From Enoplolaimus lenunculus (taxonomy: Eukaryota > Nematoda > Enoplea > Enoplida > Thoracostomopsidae): a stretch of DNA of 64,000 nucleotides. Below are positions 45,817 through 60,600 of this stretch, piece after piece. The notes below the pieces were generated by a model. The model ran no database searches. It had not been told where the DNA came from and saw only the letters and a program-made list of their open reading frames with translations. The position numbers and the translations under genes were made by a program. The stretch lies in the NCBI GenBank assembly GCA_030248215.1, contig JASANG010001276.1, positions 62,001 to 126,000 of the forward strand. Reading direction: 5' to 3'. Each line of letters begins with the position of its first letter. The stretch's first letter is position 1.

Positions 45817-46303
45817 CTCACTTATAAAATCTTACGTATTTTTATCGAACTCTTAGATTCATCTTAAAATTCTAGTTTAGTTAGTCCGTCCAGCCATTAA
45901 AATTTTACTAAAACTAATGTTCAAGTTTAATTAAGTTATAAATTAAGTTTAAGCTTTTAGAGAGTAACTGCCTGCTGGCACGTAGCCAGATCTCAGTCCC
46001 AATGAAAACTTTTGATTCCTTAGAATACTGTGGACTTGGCACGTATGTCATTGAAACCTGACTCACTTAAAATCTTACATAATTTTATTGAACTCTTAGA
46101 TTCATCTTAAAATTCTAGATTAAGTAGTCCGTCCAGCCGTTAAAATTTTACTAAAACTAATGTTCAAGTTTAATTAAGTTATAAATTAAGTTTAAGTTTT
46201 TAGAGAGTAACTGCCTTCTGGCACGTAGCCAGATCTTAGCCCCAATGAAAACTTTTCATTCCTTAGAATACTGTGCACTTGGCACGTATGTCATTGAAAC
46301 CCT
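45817..46303. repeat. 244-bp tandem duplication
   Basis: The segment from ACTCACTTATAAAATCTTACG (45817) is repeated from 46061 with few differences, through GGCACGTAGCCAGATCT and GGCACGTATGTCATTGAAAC. It duplicates the right arm of element I plus flanking sequence. Confidence 0.9.
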
Positions 46304-46412
46304 GGCCCATGTTGCTTTTAGGGGCGTCCAGGTTTCTGGTTGGTCTAAAGCTTAAGCTTACTCTATTCTAGTCACACAGAAAAACGTTCCGCCTGTGATC
46401 TTTACATGAGAC
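46304..46412. mobile_element. Short hybrid MITE: B-type left, A-type right, no TTAGGC tract
   Basis: GGCCCATGTTGCTTTTAGGG with CGTCCAGGTTTCTGG is a B end; GTCTAAAGCTTAAGC to CTTTACATGAG is the A right half. At 109 bases it is the shortest member and has lost the telomere-like tract. Confidence 0.7.
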
Positions 46413-46799
46413 ACCGGAGTGTTCCGTTTTTTAACATTGAAAACTAATCTTTTCAGCCCAGTGCAATGCGCGCTGAATAAGATATAGCAATAGAATAACT
46501 TCGACCGGCAACCTTACGAAACGGCGTTAAGTTGTCAAAAATAGTTTTTCAAAAAATTAAAGTTTATTTGCACAATGCGCTCCTGTTCGTTACATTGTCC
46601 ACTCACGTTACGTCTTCGATTGATCAACTTGTGCTATTGTGCAAAACTTAACAGCACTTGATAAATTCTCTAATGTGTATTCTAATTAATTATTAAACTC
46701 AGAGAGAAAAAATTTTTTGAAACAGGATCGGAACACCTCTACACACAAAATTGATTGGCTTGAAATTTCAAGACTCCTACTTTCTTGAAATTTTCGAAA
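46413..46799. other. Stretch without a recognised feature
   Basis: No supported gene or repeat. Confidence 0.3.
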
Positions 46800-47225
46800 A
46801 ATATTCAGACAGTATCTTCATGAATATAAGACAATTTATTTTTTGTGTGTACACCACAAAACAACCGTAAAATTTTCAAAACTTTAAACTTAAGTTCGGC
46901 CATGAGAAGTTTATGTCGTAGTTGGCCAAGATTCGAAACGCAGCGTTTCGGTTTGGAGGCGTTTATACCATCACCATTCAGCGATAGAAGCTTGGCGATG
47001 TAGTCCGAGGACGCTTTCACGTCTTGTTGATATTTTGTATTGCGCGAACGCGAAGTCATTGTAAAATGCAGTGCACTGTGTGCTATTAATTCATGTATGC
47101 AGAGTACAGACTGCACTAAAGTTTCTCATATTCCACTGTGATTGAGAAGGGATTGAGGCTAGGTTTAGGCTCAAGCTAGGCTATGGCCTAGCTTCATGCT
47201 TAGGCTCATTCTTAGACTTAAGCTA
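46800..47225 (-). repeat. Degraded J element and degraded TTAGGC tract
   Basis: 46925-47035 holds the minus-strand tRNA-like block of family J (B-box-like GTTTCGAATCTTGG, then TCGCTGAATGGTGATGGTA). At 47155-47225 follow scattered AGGCTTAGG/GGTTTAGGC words, probably the wreck of a TTAGGC-bearing MITE. Confidence 0.4.
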
Positions 47226-48230
47226 AACGTTGCCGATAAAATCGTGCAACATCCTCATACAATTACATTTAATTTTTGCCTCTCATAATTAAATTAGTTT
47301 AACATTCGAAATCTTTTTGAACAAGACAAAATTCAGCGCAGTGGTACACGATTCAATCATATTCTTGATAGAATATCGAAACGCTTTCTCCTAAATACTG
47401 TTTAGATTAAAAAGGCACTGCATACCGTAGTACGTAAAAATAAAATTCGGTTTATTTTCTGCCACGCATATGGCTATAATGTGGCCCGGTCGACCCTCAG
47501 TCTTTTTTCGTTTCTGCCGATATTACACGCTAGCCAGTTCTATGTGCTTTCACCGGTCAACTGCATTTTATTAGTACGCTGATTTACGCACCATTACTTT
47601 CTCTCAATTTACGTTCAATACCTGTTCAATTGCTAATCGAACCAAATCAAACATTAAAGCCTTGCAGTGACGTAAACGGATCAGCCTGATTATGTCTAGT
47701 TTTGCGCATTTTACAGCTGGTTTTGCATTTCCGCAACGGCACCAGGAACTGGGATCCCAGTTATTTGCTCGAGGTAATTGGTTTGTAGCAGTGACATCAG
47801 CTGCGTATATACTCAACTGTAGCCAACCAAGTAAACAGGGCAACGGTAATAAGAGTCAGGGGTCGCGGAGTTGAGCCAATCATTATGCCCATGTGCCTAA
47901 TTGGAGATCGTGCATAAAAAGTGACCACAAATTCTATTTTGAGTCGAAAATTGTTAATTGCGTTGAGATTAATTACCTTATAGATTATCTATATCCATAG
48001 CGGTATACTCGAGGGTTAAAACCTATTTCTAAATTCTAAGTAACCAAGTTTGAAGAATGGTAAAAGTGAAGGATGCGGAGTTCAAATAACAGGATGTGGG
48101 TCGAAAACTAAATAACATTTTGTAACAAAACACCCTGAGGGGTACCCAGTAAAGAGAAGGTGAATATCATTTTTCCTGTCAGTATTCGGGTAACTACAGC
48201 AAATGAACTAAAATTAGTTCACATTAGTAA
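47226..48230. other. Mostly featureless, D-family end remnant
   Basis: No supported gene. AGTATTCGGGTAACTACAG at 48181-48199 resembles the right end of family D. Confidence 0.3.
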
Positions 48231-48511
48231 TATCAAGAGTGGATGATGCATACTTTAACAAGAGCATGCAACTATGGATGTATTCTGTGTAGAAAAAATG
48301 TACTCGGCATGCGTTGCGTTTTTGGCGTACCCCCTTGATTTAGAGGGGCGTAAAACCTGTGCAAACCATGACACTTTATGTATATATTCAGCACCGGTTA
48401 TAGTTTAATTCAAGGTTATTTTCATGTATGCATGTGCAAGTTTGGTCGTAAAGCAGCTTTGAAGTTCTTGCAACTGCCTGCAAAAGCTTGCACGTGTGAA
48501 TAGGGCTTTAA
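48231..48511. mobile_element. Partial MITE E, then solo end of MITE M
   Basis: TATCAAGAGTGGATGATGC starts an E copy that follows the family to about 48450 (ATGCGTTGCGTTTTTGGC). Right after it, CTGCAAAAGCTTGCACGTGT and GAATAGGGCTTTAATG at 48478-48512 are the M-family right end. Confidence 0.55.
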
Positions 48512-49560
48512 TGAATTTGAACGAAATTAGTGATTTTTGTAAATTATTTATTTAATGAAATTGTTTTACTCTCCGCAATTCATTGTTATAATACATTTTG
48601 CGGTAGTTTATATTTTTAGTTTTGTAAGACCAGGTAGAAATTTTGTTATGATCAGCCGGCATATGTAAACGTTGCTGTTTGAATGCTATTAGGCAAGGTT
48701 CAGCTGTGTAGCTTCATTCGGTAAATTATTTGCAAAGGATCAATCTTTTTCTAGAAAAAAACATCCCACAACTAAAATTTTTAAAATTATTGTTTTAAAA
48801 ACTCAAGTATGTCACAACTTAGAAAATTTGTGCTACCTATAAGCCCGAATAGACATGTTTTTAAAAGGTACTGCGATTAAAAGTTTTTGCTTGCATCATT
48901 ACACTCCTTGAAACCAAGTAACCTATATTTGGCTGAAAAGTTTAACTATTTCCGTTAAATTGACGTAAATCATCTAAAGAAACTATAGATCAGTACTACA
49001 TAGCAGCATGAGTGGTTTCGGTAGTACAGAGTTTTAGGTCGTCACCAATATTTACGCAATGTATAAATACGTTATACTTTGTTTACTGTGTGTTGCACCA
49101 GGCGCATCTGCAGGGGAGAAACGAGAACGCTGCCTATCTTCAACTTCGTAAACTGAACTTTTATTCAGCTTTAACAACCGAAATGTGTGTTCAAAAAATT
49201 TTACAGTTCTTTTTGAAATGTTATTGAATTTTGGTTTTAAAATATAAATCTTCGTTGCATAACTGGTGTCTCGGTATGGTTACAGCTAAAAGCTTCATAT
49301 TTCACTTTTGGTTTAAAAATAAATCTTGTGAACTTTTAGTCGTTTGAAAACGTTATCAAAGTTGATTTGAAATATAACACGCGGAAATTTAAAATTGACG
49401 CAGGTGTACTTAAAGTAGTCTGTTTTGACAGCGAAGTAAACGTTCACATTGTGAATGGTTTCCGGCTCATAGTTTCCGTTTCACTTTCCGTTGAAAGTTT
49501 TTCCATTTTTAGACCATATGTTTTTCTCAAATTGGTTTACAAGTTATGTGTGTTTATTAG
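48512..49560. other. Upstream region of caspase-fold-like gene
   Basis: AT-rich with short frames (49012-49227, 49367-49588) lacking recognisable motifs. An ATG-containing segment at 49009 is followed by GGTAGTAC, which could be a short first exon, but nothing decides this. Confidence 0.25.
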
Positions 49561-49699
49561 CCGATTTGGAAGACATAAAATTCATTGAAACAGTGAATTT
49601 GCACCGTCAATTTTGCTGCATCGAAACAAAACAAAACATCGTTTCTAGCGAGTTGGCTACGAAACGTCCACAAATACAACTGTTGTTTAACACGTTTCG
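49561..49699 (+). CDS. Possible upstream exon of the caspase-fold-like gene
   Basis: After TGTTTATTAG a frame reads ADLEDIKFIETVNLHRQ and ends SELATKRPQIQLLFNTFR before a GTAC donor-like site in phase 2. It joins in phase to an alternative acceptor (TTTTGGCAG at 49910-49918) inside the next exon, giving RGKRGGQIEK. This is the only evidence. If it is real, the gene extends further upstream and the ATG at 49899 is not the start. Confidence 0.3.
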
Positions 49700-49898
49700 G
49701 TACTTTTACTTCGAAAAATAATAGGTCCCTTGTACGTCAGTACTAAATTACAAAATAGGCTTAGGTTTAGGCTTAAGCGTACAGGCTTTGAAACTTAATA
49801 TTTACTCAAATGTTGAGAAATTTTTCAGCGATTTATAAAATTATAAAAATGGCATTTCATATTTTGCTATGATACAGATTTATTGAGTACAATCGCAG

Positions 49899-52289
<2,391 letters not shown>

Positions 52290-52726
52290 TTTATTTTTTT
52301 ACCATCATGAACCGCAGAGATGGAACCTTGATACCGTCTTTGAAATTTTTACAGTTTTACACGATGAACAGTTTTTGATAACATTTCTCTGTAGTAGACT
52401 GCAACAGTTGCAAATAATGTAAATGTTACTGAGAATAGAATAATGCAGCAAAATGCTGACTGACCATTTACCATACCGTGTTTAAAATTTTCAGTTTGTA
52501 TTTATAGTACATCATTTTTTGGTACCTAATATTTTTCTAGACTGCCAAAGCTGCGACCAATGTAAATATAGTAAAAATAGAACAGTCATTAAAATATATT
52601 TGGATCCGGCAGTTTTTATCTACCGTTCCACCTCTGTCGTCTTAATACTCGATTAAATGTTGATTTTCTATTATATCACAAAACTGTCGCAGAATCTATC
52701 AAATTGGCACTGTTTGCTGATTTTAC
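52290..52726. other. 3' flank of the caspase-fold-like gene
   Basis: AT-rich, probably 3' UTR plus intergenic. No transposon end before 52727 and no canonical AATAAA directly after the stop that I would trust. Confidence 0.3.
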
Positions 52727-53003
52727 AGCCCCATTCACACGTGCAGTTTTTGCTGCGACAACATGCAGCCGCAAATTTCACGCAGAACTTGCATTTTTGT
52801 CAACAGTCAATGACAAAGCGGCTGCAATAAATTTAGTGAACTTGCTTGGTTATTCACACATGTGAACAACATTCCTAGCTATGATTTTTAATGAACTTCA
52901 TTTACAGCTGCATGTTTTTCGAACAGGATTTTAAACAAAAAATGCGAGCGCTGGTTGCAGGTGCAAGTTCTCGCAACAAAACTTGCACGTTTGAATAGGG
53001 CTT
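52727..53003. mobile_element. MITE family M, complete copy
   Basis: AGCCCCATTCACACGTGCAG and the reverse complement of the right end (AAGCCCTATTCAAACGTGCA) match over about 32 bases, continuing into TTTTTGCTGCGA/TTTTGTTGCGA. Inside, TGCAGCCGCAA-type words recur. No coding capacity. Confidence 0.8.
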
Positions 53004-53519
53004 AATGTTTTCATTAGTTGAATTTTTACAGCTAAACTAGGTAGGTAGGTATGTTGCCAAAAGTTTAAATTTTGATGATTTTTTAAAACATTAAACGTTT
53101 ATAAGTCCTCTGCATTATCATCGGAAAAAACTTACTTGTTGAAACGGAAAAAATCGTGTTATTTTATCTGACAAAACTATTAGATTATTTTCTTCAAAAT
53201 AGAATTATAACTTCAAGTTGATTTATCAAACGTGCATTTATCATACGTATGCTTTAATGTTTATAAAAGCTTGCTTAACTGGAGCAAATCATATCCACTG
53301 TTTATAATATTGAATTCATTGTAAATGTTTGTACTTAAATTGGACATTTTAATAATCTATATCAATCTTGTCCATTTGAGATTACACTAATCTCAGTGTT
53401 TCACTAGCTTATTTTGTGAAAAACAAAACTGAAATCTCACAGCTTGAGTTTTATTACAGTTTTCAAACCGAAACGGCATGCTTAAATAGTTACAAGTAAA
53501 ACATTTACATTATTATTTT
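53004..53519. other. Stretch without a recognised feature
   Basis: AT-rich intergenic sequence between MITE M and a family C element. Confidence 0.3.
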
Positions 53520-53694
53520 GGCCATGTATAGAACAAGGCCGGAACGTTATGCTGCGGGACTGCAATAGAGTAAAGCTCCAGCCTTAGAATATTTTTTCTC
53601 AGGCTTTAGGCAAGGTATATATAAGCTCATCCTTACGCTTTAGGCTTGGGAGTATGCTTATACTACTGTTCCAGCCCTTTTCAATACATGGGCC
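53520..53694 (-). mobile_element. TTAGGC-bearing MITE, family C copy 7
   Basis: GGCCATGTATAGAACAAGGC to CTTTTCAATACATGGGCC; flanks ATTATTTT and ATTATTAT agree at 6 of 8. It ends 47 bases beyond the tetraspanin stop codon, so it probably lies in that gene's 3' UTR. Confidence 0.84.
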
Positions 53695-53741
53695 ATTATT
53701 ATTGTCATCGTCATTGACAGCACTTGGCACAAATATCGACT

Positions 53742-56700
53742 CTATACTACAAGTCGACGCTCAACACTGATACGACGTCTTAGATACAATGAGCAAACAA
53801 CACCAAAAACCTAAAAAAAAGTTGCAACAAAACATCAGTAAACATTAATTATTCTTAAAATTAGTTTCGAAACAGTGCGCTTGTAAAAGGATTTGAATCA
53901 AATATGGCAATTTTGGACCGTTGCAAAAACCAATGAACACAGGCTAAAACCGACTATACGCCACATTGCCGTGTTCCTAACTCCTGTAAAGCGTTATAAT
54001 ATTTGATTTGTTCACTGAGCGACAACGAGATAACCTGTGTTTGTACCCTAATCTACATATATAAACTACACTGCAAAAAATGGTTAGCCAAAATGGCTAA
54101 TTTGACTATGGCCGAGTCGAATTTTGACTCAGTTTGTGCAGTCAGGAAAAGCCTATTTCGGAGAGAGTCAATTTGACTCATCATTTTTTACAGTGATGCA
54201 TTACGATGCATATATACCTATCTTGAAACGCCTGGGCCAAAAAATCGGACCTGTTAACAGCCTGAGTTGAGACAACTTCCTAATGTGACCTAGCACACTC
54301 TTATACAGATCTATAGTTGAAAGAACAAGCGGTCTACATTTCGCGATCTGGTGTATGTCAAACATTTTGAACTGGCAGTAAAAATGAACTGTACCTGAAC
54401 TATTGCAACTCCGATGCCAACAATAACGATAATATTGGTTCGATCCAAAATGGCTTGTTTGATCACTATGTAGCATGGCTTAAACCAATAAAATGTGGTT
54501 ATTTAAAATCACACGAGGTTTATTAAGCATACCAATCAACCCTTGGTTCCAAAATCATTACAGATACTCAGTAAGAATTTTGTCATTAACCCTTTCTCAC
54601 ATGAATATTTGTGATTTCACATGAAATGTAATTCCAAGGTGAGATTTGATCCCCAGTCTCACGGGTGGGAGGTGTTTACGATGACCACTGAACTATAGGA
54701 GCTTGACGCTCGAGCCCGAGTGGGCTGTCACGTCTTGTGGAGATTTTACACTGCGCATACATGTTATAAATGTTAAACACTGCTCACAGTGTGCGTATTG
54801 CTCGTACATTATTGTATATATTTAGTTGCTCATAGTATACTCTATGAGTGAAAGGGATCAGTTTCAACTATTCAAGTTTGTGTAAACTGCTTTAATAATG
54901 AACCATTGTCTTAACCCCTTCTCACATTAAGTTGCCTATAGGCAACTCAGCGCAGTGTATATACGGTAAATAATATATCGCACCGTGTTTAACAATTGCA
55001 ATACGTATACATAGTACTAAATCACCACAAGACGTGAGAGCCCCCTCGGGCTCGAGCGTCAAGCTCCTATAGCTGAGTGGTGATGGTATACGCCTCCCAC
55101 TCCAGTCACTGGAGTTCGAATCCTAGCATAAAAGTAGGTGTCGTGGGAAATAGAAAATTTTCATGTGAGAAAGGGTTAAGCGAAAAATTTTCCACTTTAC
55201 TATCTATAATTAAACATTTCTTAGAGAAATTAATGCACAAAAATTTGGTGAAAGTACAACAAGAAACATTTTTATAAACGTAGAACTCATTTTAACAAAA
55301 CCGACAAACATTTACCGTTTTGACGAACGTGGAATTTGTTTCATGGCACATGACGCTATTGTCTGAAGAGCCACAGCATACTGGAGGAAAGTCGACTTTT
55401 CGGCGAAGTTTTTGCCTCGATTGATCGTACCATTTGGTTACAGTAAATTCTCGTGATTTTGCTCCAGCTCCACAGCAGCGATACTAAAACAAAAACGACA
55501 TGTTATGACCTCCTACGTTTCTATTGGCGCACTAAAGTTACACTGCAAAAAATGGTGAATCAAATTGACTCTCTCCGAAATTGGCTCTACGGGACTACGC
55601 AAACTGAGTCAAATTCGACGCCGCCAGAGTCAAACATGCGACTCAGTGAGTCAAGTTTGACTCTGACAGAGTCGAATTTGATTCATTTTGTGTAGTCCCG
55701 TAGAGCCTGTTTGGGAGAGAGACAATTTGATTCACCATTTTTTGCAGTGAACACCGGCTTGGACAACGTTCTGATTTTGAGAAAGCCACATTGACTATTT
55801 TTTAGTATATGTGGTTTTGCATTTAAGTCCGCTTATTTCAACTAGCATTTATCAAAGTTATTAAAGGAGGTAATGGCCCGCCTGTTACCCCTCTTCGCGG
55901 CTACGCCCTTGACCAAATAAAAACACTACAAAGAAAAATTTATTTGAAATTTGTAAACTACTTTAAGCATAAATGCATCCCACGAGCGTTTTCCTTCGCC
56001 ATCATAGTCATACACGTCTTTTAGATGCTGACGCAAACCTTTTTTCAGTTGGCCTTCTGCCTGAAACTACTTAAATTTGTTTGGGTTATCAGAAAACACA
56101 TGCAACCTGCTGTAGTGACCAGAATAACAGGCGGATAATAATATGAGGTCCCCATTTTAACTACTAATCAACAGAAGTCCGTACGTCTAATAAGCGTCCG
56201 TAAGCGGAAAGACTCCGTGTTTTAGAGTTCATAAATGCCAATTATCTCTAATTGGTGTGCATAAATGAATCTAAGACCAAATAAGGTTGAGTTCGAAACT
56301 TTAAAGTAGACTTAATTTTGAAACAATTAAATAAGTAATTAGAAGTGATTATTTATCTGTTTTATAAAAGCACAACACGGAATTTTCGTGCACGACGCAC
56401 GAATTATATTTTCACTATTACGTGGTCAAAATTCTTTATTATATACATAAGGAGTTGTGCACTTGAATATATGCATCAAAAAAACTGGCCAATGTTACTT
56501 TTACGGGCATAACAGTAGATCAAGCGTATTCCTAAACCTTAGCCTAAGCCTAAAGCGTTAGCAAACAAATGTAATCTAAAATCTAAACCTACTGTTTTAC
56601 AGACCCACCATAAACCTGGACGCCCCTACAAGTAAAATGGGCCAAAAACCGTATCAAGTGCTTGCAATAAAATATATGGTTCAAATACGAAGATAACGAC

Positions 56701-57633
56701 AGTTTTAACGCATCCTACAGTCAATGTTTGCTTTTCATCACTAGAAATTTAATACCCATCGACAGTCCAGACGTGCGAATCGACATGCTCTATTTTTGTG
56801 ATCAACATAAGTTGTGACATAAAAAGATCCACAAACTGATGGACAGAAATACATCGATAGCGCATTCTGACCGCGGTATAATTTTCCAAAACTCACCACG
56901 TGCCTACAAATTGTTTACGGACATGTATAGCCTTCCGGTCAGCTCCAAGTCGCAGCTTCGAATATCGCTCAAACATTTTTTCCGTATACTTCTGTGGTTA
57001 CCACTATAGGTATGTATAATAAGGTTACGTATCTTCGTGTTGAAACCATTTTACCTGCACAAGGCTTTGTCATGTACGTTCACATTTTGTAAAATTAGAA
57101 TGCCAACCTGTACTTCTGGAAATTATAGAGCTAAACTGGAAAAGTGTCAAATAGGTTTCGTGCCGTTTGTGCCCAGCATATGTTCGTAAATTTTTTCGGG
57201 TTCCCCAAATCTGACTGCGTAGCTTTCACTAATGATGCAACAATCACCTGCACATAAGAAATAAAATTGTAAAACCCTGGTGTGCTCGATGGACAACTTA
57301 CTTCGGTTCCTGTAACTGCAACAAAAATGGCTGCAGAAAATTCAACTGCTAAAATGAGCAACAGCAGAAAGGCATACTGAAAATAAAAATCAATATGTAT
57401 AAAAGTGATTAGCGTACCGATCCGTATTATATATAGTAGGTATAGATTTCGAGAACGTTGCCTACCAAAGTATGAAATTACCGTCTATTCTTATAACGTA
57501 TAGTAATCAAAACCAGAAACCTTCAATTTGAAACAAAACCCCCAAGCTTGACAGAAAATTCCATGAACCTATAATAATAATTAAATAATAATAATTATTA
57601 TTATTATAATATACTAAAAATAATAATAATAAC

Positions 57634-57667
<34 letters not shown>

Positions 57668-60600
57668 TTGATGCCACTTGATTCTCTATGAAAATCCATT
57701 TCAATGTTTGTAATGTCAGCTACTTTAGCTCTTCTGATTTTTATCCAGACAAATCATAAGATTTTTAATATCAACTTCAAAATGCCAAGCCCACGCTACA
57801 ATATATAAGCTGCGTATACGGCAAATGTATCAATCTACTCAAAAGCAAATACCGTTAAAGTCGACCTAACTACAATTCACTAGCAATCAAATAATTGTTC
57901 AGTCGGATATGGCCTTTAAATGAATGTTGCTTCATAACCATTATGTCTAAAGTTTTTGACAATGCAAATTTAAGTACGAAATATTTTATCATTTCTATAG
58001 AAACTTTTCGAGGCCAGATATTAAACTCTTACAAAAGCTAGAATTTTCGAAAACACGTTTTATATGTTAATGGTCACAAAACGGCTTATTGCAATGTTTG
58101 GCGTAAAAATTTTGTTTAAAGGTGGTTTGACCATTTTAGTAGCAAATCCTGTCAAAATTACAAAGCGTTTTTCGCATTTTTAAGAAGCAGTTTTGAAACG
58201 ACGTTTTGACACGCGCTATAAATAGCGTCTACTGTGATAGCATTCTGCTACACTAGCGGTTCATTTCAGCGTTCTGAAAAATGCTGTGTGTAACGGTTCA
58301 AACCGCTTCAAATATCCGGTTTTCTTGCATAATTCTAAAATTTTAAGACTTACAACGAGCAGCATAACTCGCCATTCTTTCAACGCACCACAACAGCCAA
58401 TGAATGTGACTACAAATACAACAATTCCGGTCACTAGTAACGTAAACCCGGCGTATCGAATGAGCATTGTTTGACGCTGCAAAAACTGAACATCTGTATT
58501 TTCCTAAAAAACACATAACGAACTTGACATATTTTCATTTAATTGAACTATCGTTCAAATACTGCGTGGATTCATGGATACCTGTTTGTGTGAAATTGAT
58601 GCTGTTCATTAGCAAAATGGTGTATATTCCTTTAGCATAAGTTGGACGGCAATGTAATACTTTAAGGTGTCGTAAACAGTAGATTAAGCGTATTCCTAAG
58701 CATAAGCTTAAGCGTTGCAAAAATGTGTTCGTAAGCCTAAGCATAAGCGTAAGCCTATGCAAAATATGTAATCTAGAATCTAAACCTACTTGTTTTATAG
58801 ACCCACCAAAAACCTAGACGCCCCTTGAAGTAACATGGGCCAGTTGGACAGCGTCAATTTTTAGCGACATCATTTTGTACTTTTCAGCATAATCGACTAA
58901 ATATTTCCATCGTTTTGGAAGCGAAAAAATTGTGTCGAAAACTGGCAATTTAAGCGAGTTAACGCGGATAGTTGAAAGCTGACTGGTTCAGATTTATAAT
59001 CTACATAGAAGTTTCATTATATTTGCTTTTTTAGAATGTTAACTTTCCAAATTTTGATTACTATCCTGATGTAGATTTGAAATATTGCCACGATTTAGTT
59101 TACGCGCACCTGGTAAGTGTTTAAATATATGTACATACTACCAAGAGTGGATAATCACTATTTAACAAGAGTGGTGCAACTGGGCACATTCTGTGAAGAA
59201 AACAACGCACCCGGCACACGTTGCGTTTTTGCTACTCCCCCTCTTTATTTAGGGGGGTACAACCGGTGCGAAAACTGACACTATGTATGCGACATCAAGC
59301 ATGATCCCGTTATAGTTTAATTTAGGGGTATTCATGTGAAAGCGACCCCCATCTAAACAAAGGGGGGGTCGGTCGGCCAAAAACGCAACGCCCGGTGTTA
59401 CATTTTGTACCATGCGTGACCCTAAGAGTTGCACATTCTTGTCATTACCCACTCTTGATACAACCAAACTATAGCCGGTCAAGTAGGTACTGTACAACCT
59501 TTAATTCTACTCGATACCTTTTGGTTATCGTTCCCGCATGAAGACTAAAACATCTAGCGACTGATTTGCCAACTTTTAAAACAAACAAATCAACTTTGTT
59601 TTGAGACTGCAGAATTTCGAAAAATGTTTAGTTTTCGAACCAGCTGTTTATTTCAAATATTAACCAAATAAGCGCATCGTTACGATCAAAACAGAGCAAA
59701 TTAATTTTTCTTGAGTTTTTAATATTGGCAATGTCGCATTATCACAATACGCCTGCGCAATATTTGTTTTGCGCACCTTTTTTGACATATCGTAGTTTTT
59801 TTATCAAAACCACAAATTTGTTGCGGGTTTTGGCCTGCTTTTATATAAATATTGTGACGATTAATTTTTGACTTTTAAAGACTTTGCGTACAATGTACCG
59901 CATTTGAACGCGGTTTCCGAAAATTTGCGCAACATCGAACGATAAAATATACAATTTATGAAACGCTGGAATAAAATATCAAATTTAAGTTTGATAGACG
60001 TCATACTGAAAGCATAGAATTTAAATGAAAAATGCAAATGCAACGTTTGCTGTAACTGATATATAGTACAGTCATGGTAGAGAAAAAACACGTAGGTTTA
60101 TTCAGATCTTTACCTCTACAGGCTATCAAAGCAGACTAAATTAAATTTACACTTCGTTACATTATGAAAAACCTATACTTGTTTGAATCTTTTAGCCACA
60201 GTGTTTACAAAAAAGTATACAATACTGAAACCCAACCGCAATAAACGATCGCAAAGGTTTTTGTGTCCGGCTGTCGTGTTAAACCTAAAGTAATTGCTGC
60301 TCACTGTTGGTACTACCATTGAAGGGTTGGTTCAGGGTGCCACACCGGATATCCGGCTCTGGCTCCGTCAGTATTTGGTATACGGTCGTACCCTGGTAAT
60401 ACTGAGTCCATTACCTGATTATTGTTCGATTTGATTACCGAGGCAAACTTGTAACCGGCTTGTTCATCGACAGCTAACCAAATGCCAATCGCAATTGAAA
60501 TAATTGCCAAAATCTGCAAAAACCATAACTATGGACGCAGATAGCTATCTACATTTGCTATTTGCAGACTATAGTCTCACATAAGAGTTTTGAAATAAAA

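Larger units (their letters stand above)
43291..46303. mobile_element. Inverted-repeat element I with internal insertions
   Basis: The left arm 43291-43500 (TGGCTGGACGGACTAAAAC, then GTTAATCTAGAAAGTTAGTT) is repeated inverted at about 45690-45905 (AACTAACTTTCTAGATTAAC, then TAGTCCGTCCAGCCATTAA). Arms of about 200 bases are separated by about 2.2 kb holding an A/C hybrid MITE (44055-44256) and AT-rich sequence. Short frames at 44951-45727 show no transposase motif. Superfamily unknown. Confidence 0.6.

Noticed and set aside
55060-55130. True tRNA gene in tetraspanin intron 6
   Set aside because: The tRNA-like block recurs in other copies of a TTAA-flanked element and does not form a full cloverleaf.
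57131-57361. Minus-strand open frame next to tetraspanin span 3, considered as part of the outer loop
   Set aside because: It runs to a stop without reaching the CCG motif. The segment at 56908-56991 joins both neighbours in phase 0 and gives VRKQF-YRCCG, so 57131-57301 is intron.
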